A stretch of DNA of 5,754 bases from Tannerella sp. GTDB lineage: Bacteria; Bacteroidota; Bacteroidia; Bacteroidales; Tannerellaceae. The notes under the pieces were generated by a model. It ran no database searches. It was not told where the DNA came from and saw only the letters and a list, made by a program, of their open reading frames with translations. A program made the position numbers and the translations under genes. Positions 5,459-5,754 of the stretch are shown piece by piece. Every line of letters starts with the position of its first letter. Position 1 is the first letter of the stretch. The stretch covers positions 1-5,754 of the forward strand of contig JAIRLL010000412.1 of NCBI GenBank assembly GCA_031259505.1, read 5' to 3'.

Positions 5459-5754
5459 TCATAAACTGTATATGATGGCAAACAGGCCGGCCGCAATACA
5501 GTAGTATGCAAAATAAATCAATTTGCCGCGGCTCACAAGCCGTATCATCCAGCGGCATGCAAGCGCGCCCGAAATGAATGCCGACAAAAAACCGGTTATC
5601 AGCACAAGCGATGGGATTCCCGATGCTTCGGCCGAGAAATCACCTTTCAGCAAGTCGAGTGTCGCCTCTCCCAGAACAGGCACAATCACCATCAGAAACG
5701 AGAATTTTGCTACGTTCTTTTTATTGTTTCCCAACATGATACCCGTTGCAATAG
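5459..5754 (-). CDS. uppP: Undecaprenyl-diphosphatase UppP (BacA), C-terminal part, cut by window edge
   Basis: UppP removes a phosphate from undecaprenyl pyrophosphate, recycling the lipid carrier for peptidoglycan and other envelope polymers; it confers bacitracin tolerance when abundant. About 97 C-terminal residues are visible. The ATG at 5737 is internal: the frame stays open to the edge, reading IATGIMLGN and then KFSFLMVI, which fits the part of UppP just after the SGxSRSGAT active-site motif. That motif and the first catalytic region lie outside the window. Three membrane segments can be seen: one around [14 protein letters not shown], one around [17 protein letters not shown], and one at the C-terminal end ([20 protein letters not shown]). 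It is the most upstream visible gene of the truB-queA-folK unit. Its TGA is in the same frame as truB. Confidence 0.9.
   Translation of the reverse strand, partial: IATGIMLGNNKKNVAKFSFLMVIVPVLGEATLDLLKGDFSAEASGIPSLVLITGFLSAFISGALACRWMIRLVSRGKLIYFAYYCIAAGLFAIIYSL

Overview
The window looks like a chromosomal segment from a member of the Bacteroidota, most likely of the order Bacteroidales with fairly GC-rich coding DNA. Three things point there: TAnnTTTG-type -7 promoter elements, almost no Shine-Dalgarno sequences, and protein sequences plus a uppP-truB-queA-folK gene order that match what I remember from Bacteroides and relatives. The genus cannot be named from the sequence alone. All six genes are recognisable metabolic or housekeeping genes. 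I found no phage, CRISPR, toxin-antitoxin, transposase or obviously new system.

Layout, left to right. Positions 1-230 are non-coding and hold several small repeats and palindromes. Positions 231-2237 are a two-gene minus-strand unit: a lipoprotein aldose 1-epimerase (galM, first gene) followed 9 bp later by a secreted serine alpha/beta-hydrolase resembling polysaccharide deacetylating esterases. A 95-bp divergent control region (2238-2332) separates this unit from thyA. It has a clear -7 box on each strand, with an identical 11-base core, and a small palindrome between them. thyA (2333-3127, plus strand) is a full-length thymidylate synthase that appears to stand alone. A short intergenic region follows, made largely of 7-8 bp tandem repeats.

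From 5754 down to 3209 runs a tightly packed minus-strand operon: the 3' end of uppP (undecaprenyl-diphosphatase, cut by the window edge), truB (tRNA pseudouridine-55 synthase), queA (queuosine synthesis) and folK (folate synthesis). The junctions are a 15-18 bp gap with overlapping candidate starts (uppP/truB), an ATGA stop/start overlap (truB/queA) and a 4-bp gap (queA/folK). Its promoter lies beyond the right edge.

Functionally, the left unit probably serves sugar or polysaccharide processing in the cell envelope. thyA and folK both belong to folate and thymidylate metabolism but are transcribed towards each other from separate units. truB and queA modify tRNA, and uppP recycles the cell-wall lipid carrier. 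The most interesting details are regulatory: the mirrored promoters, a probably leaderless thyA message, a heptad repeat that encodes the FolK C-terminus and supplies stop codons in all three frames, and the exported epimerase/esterase pair.
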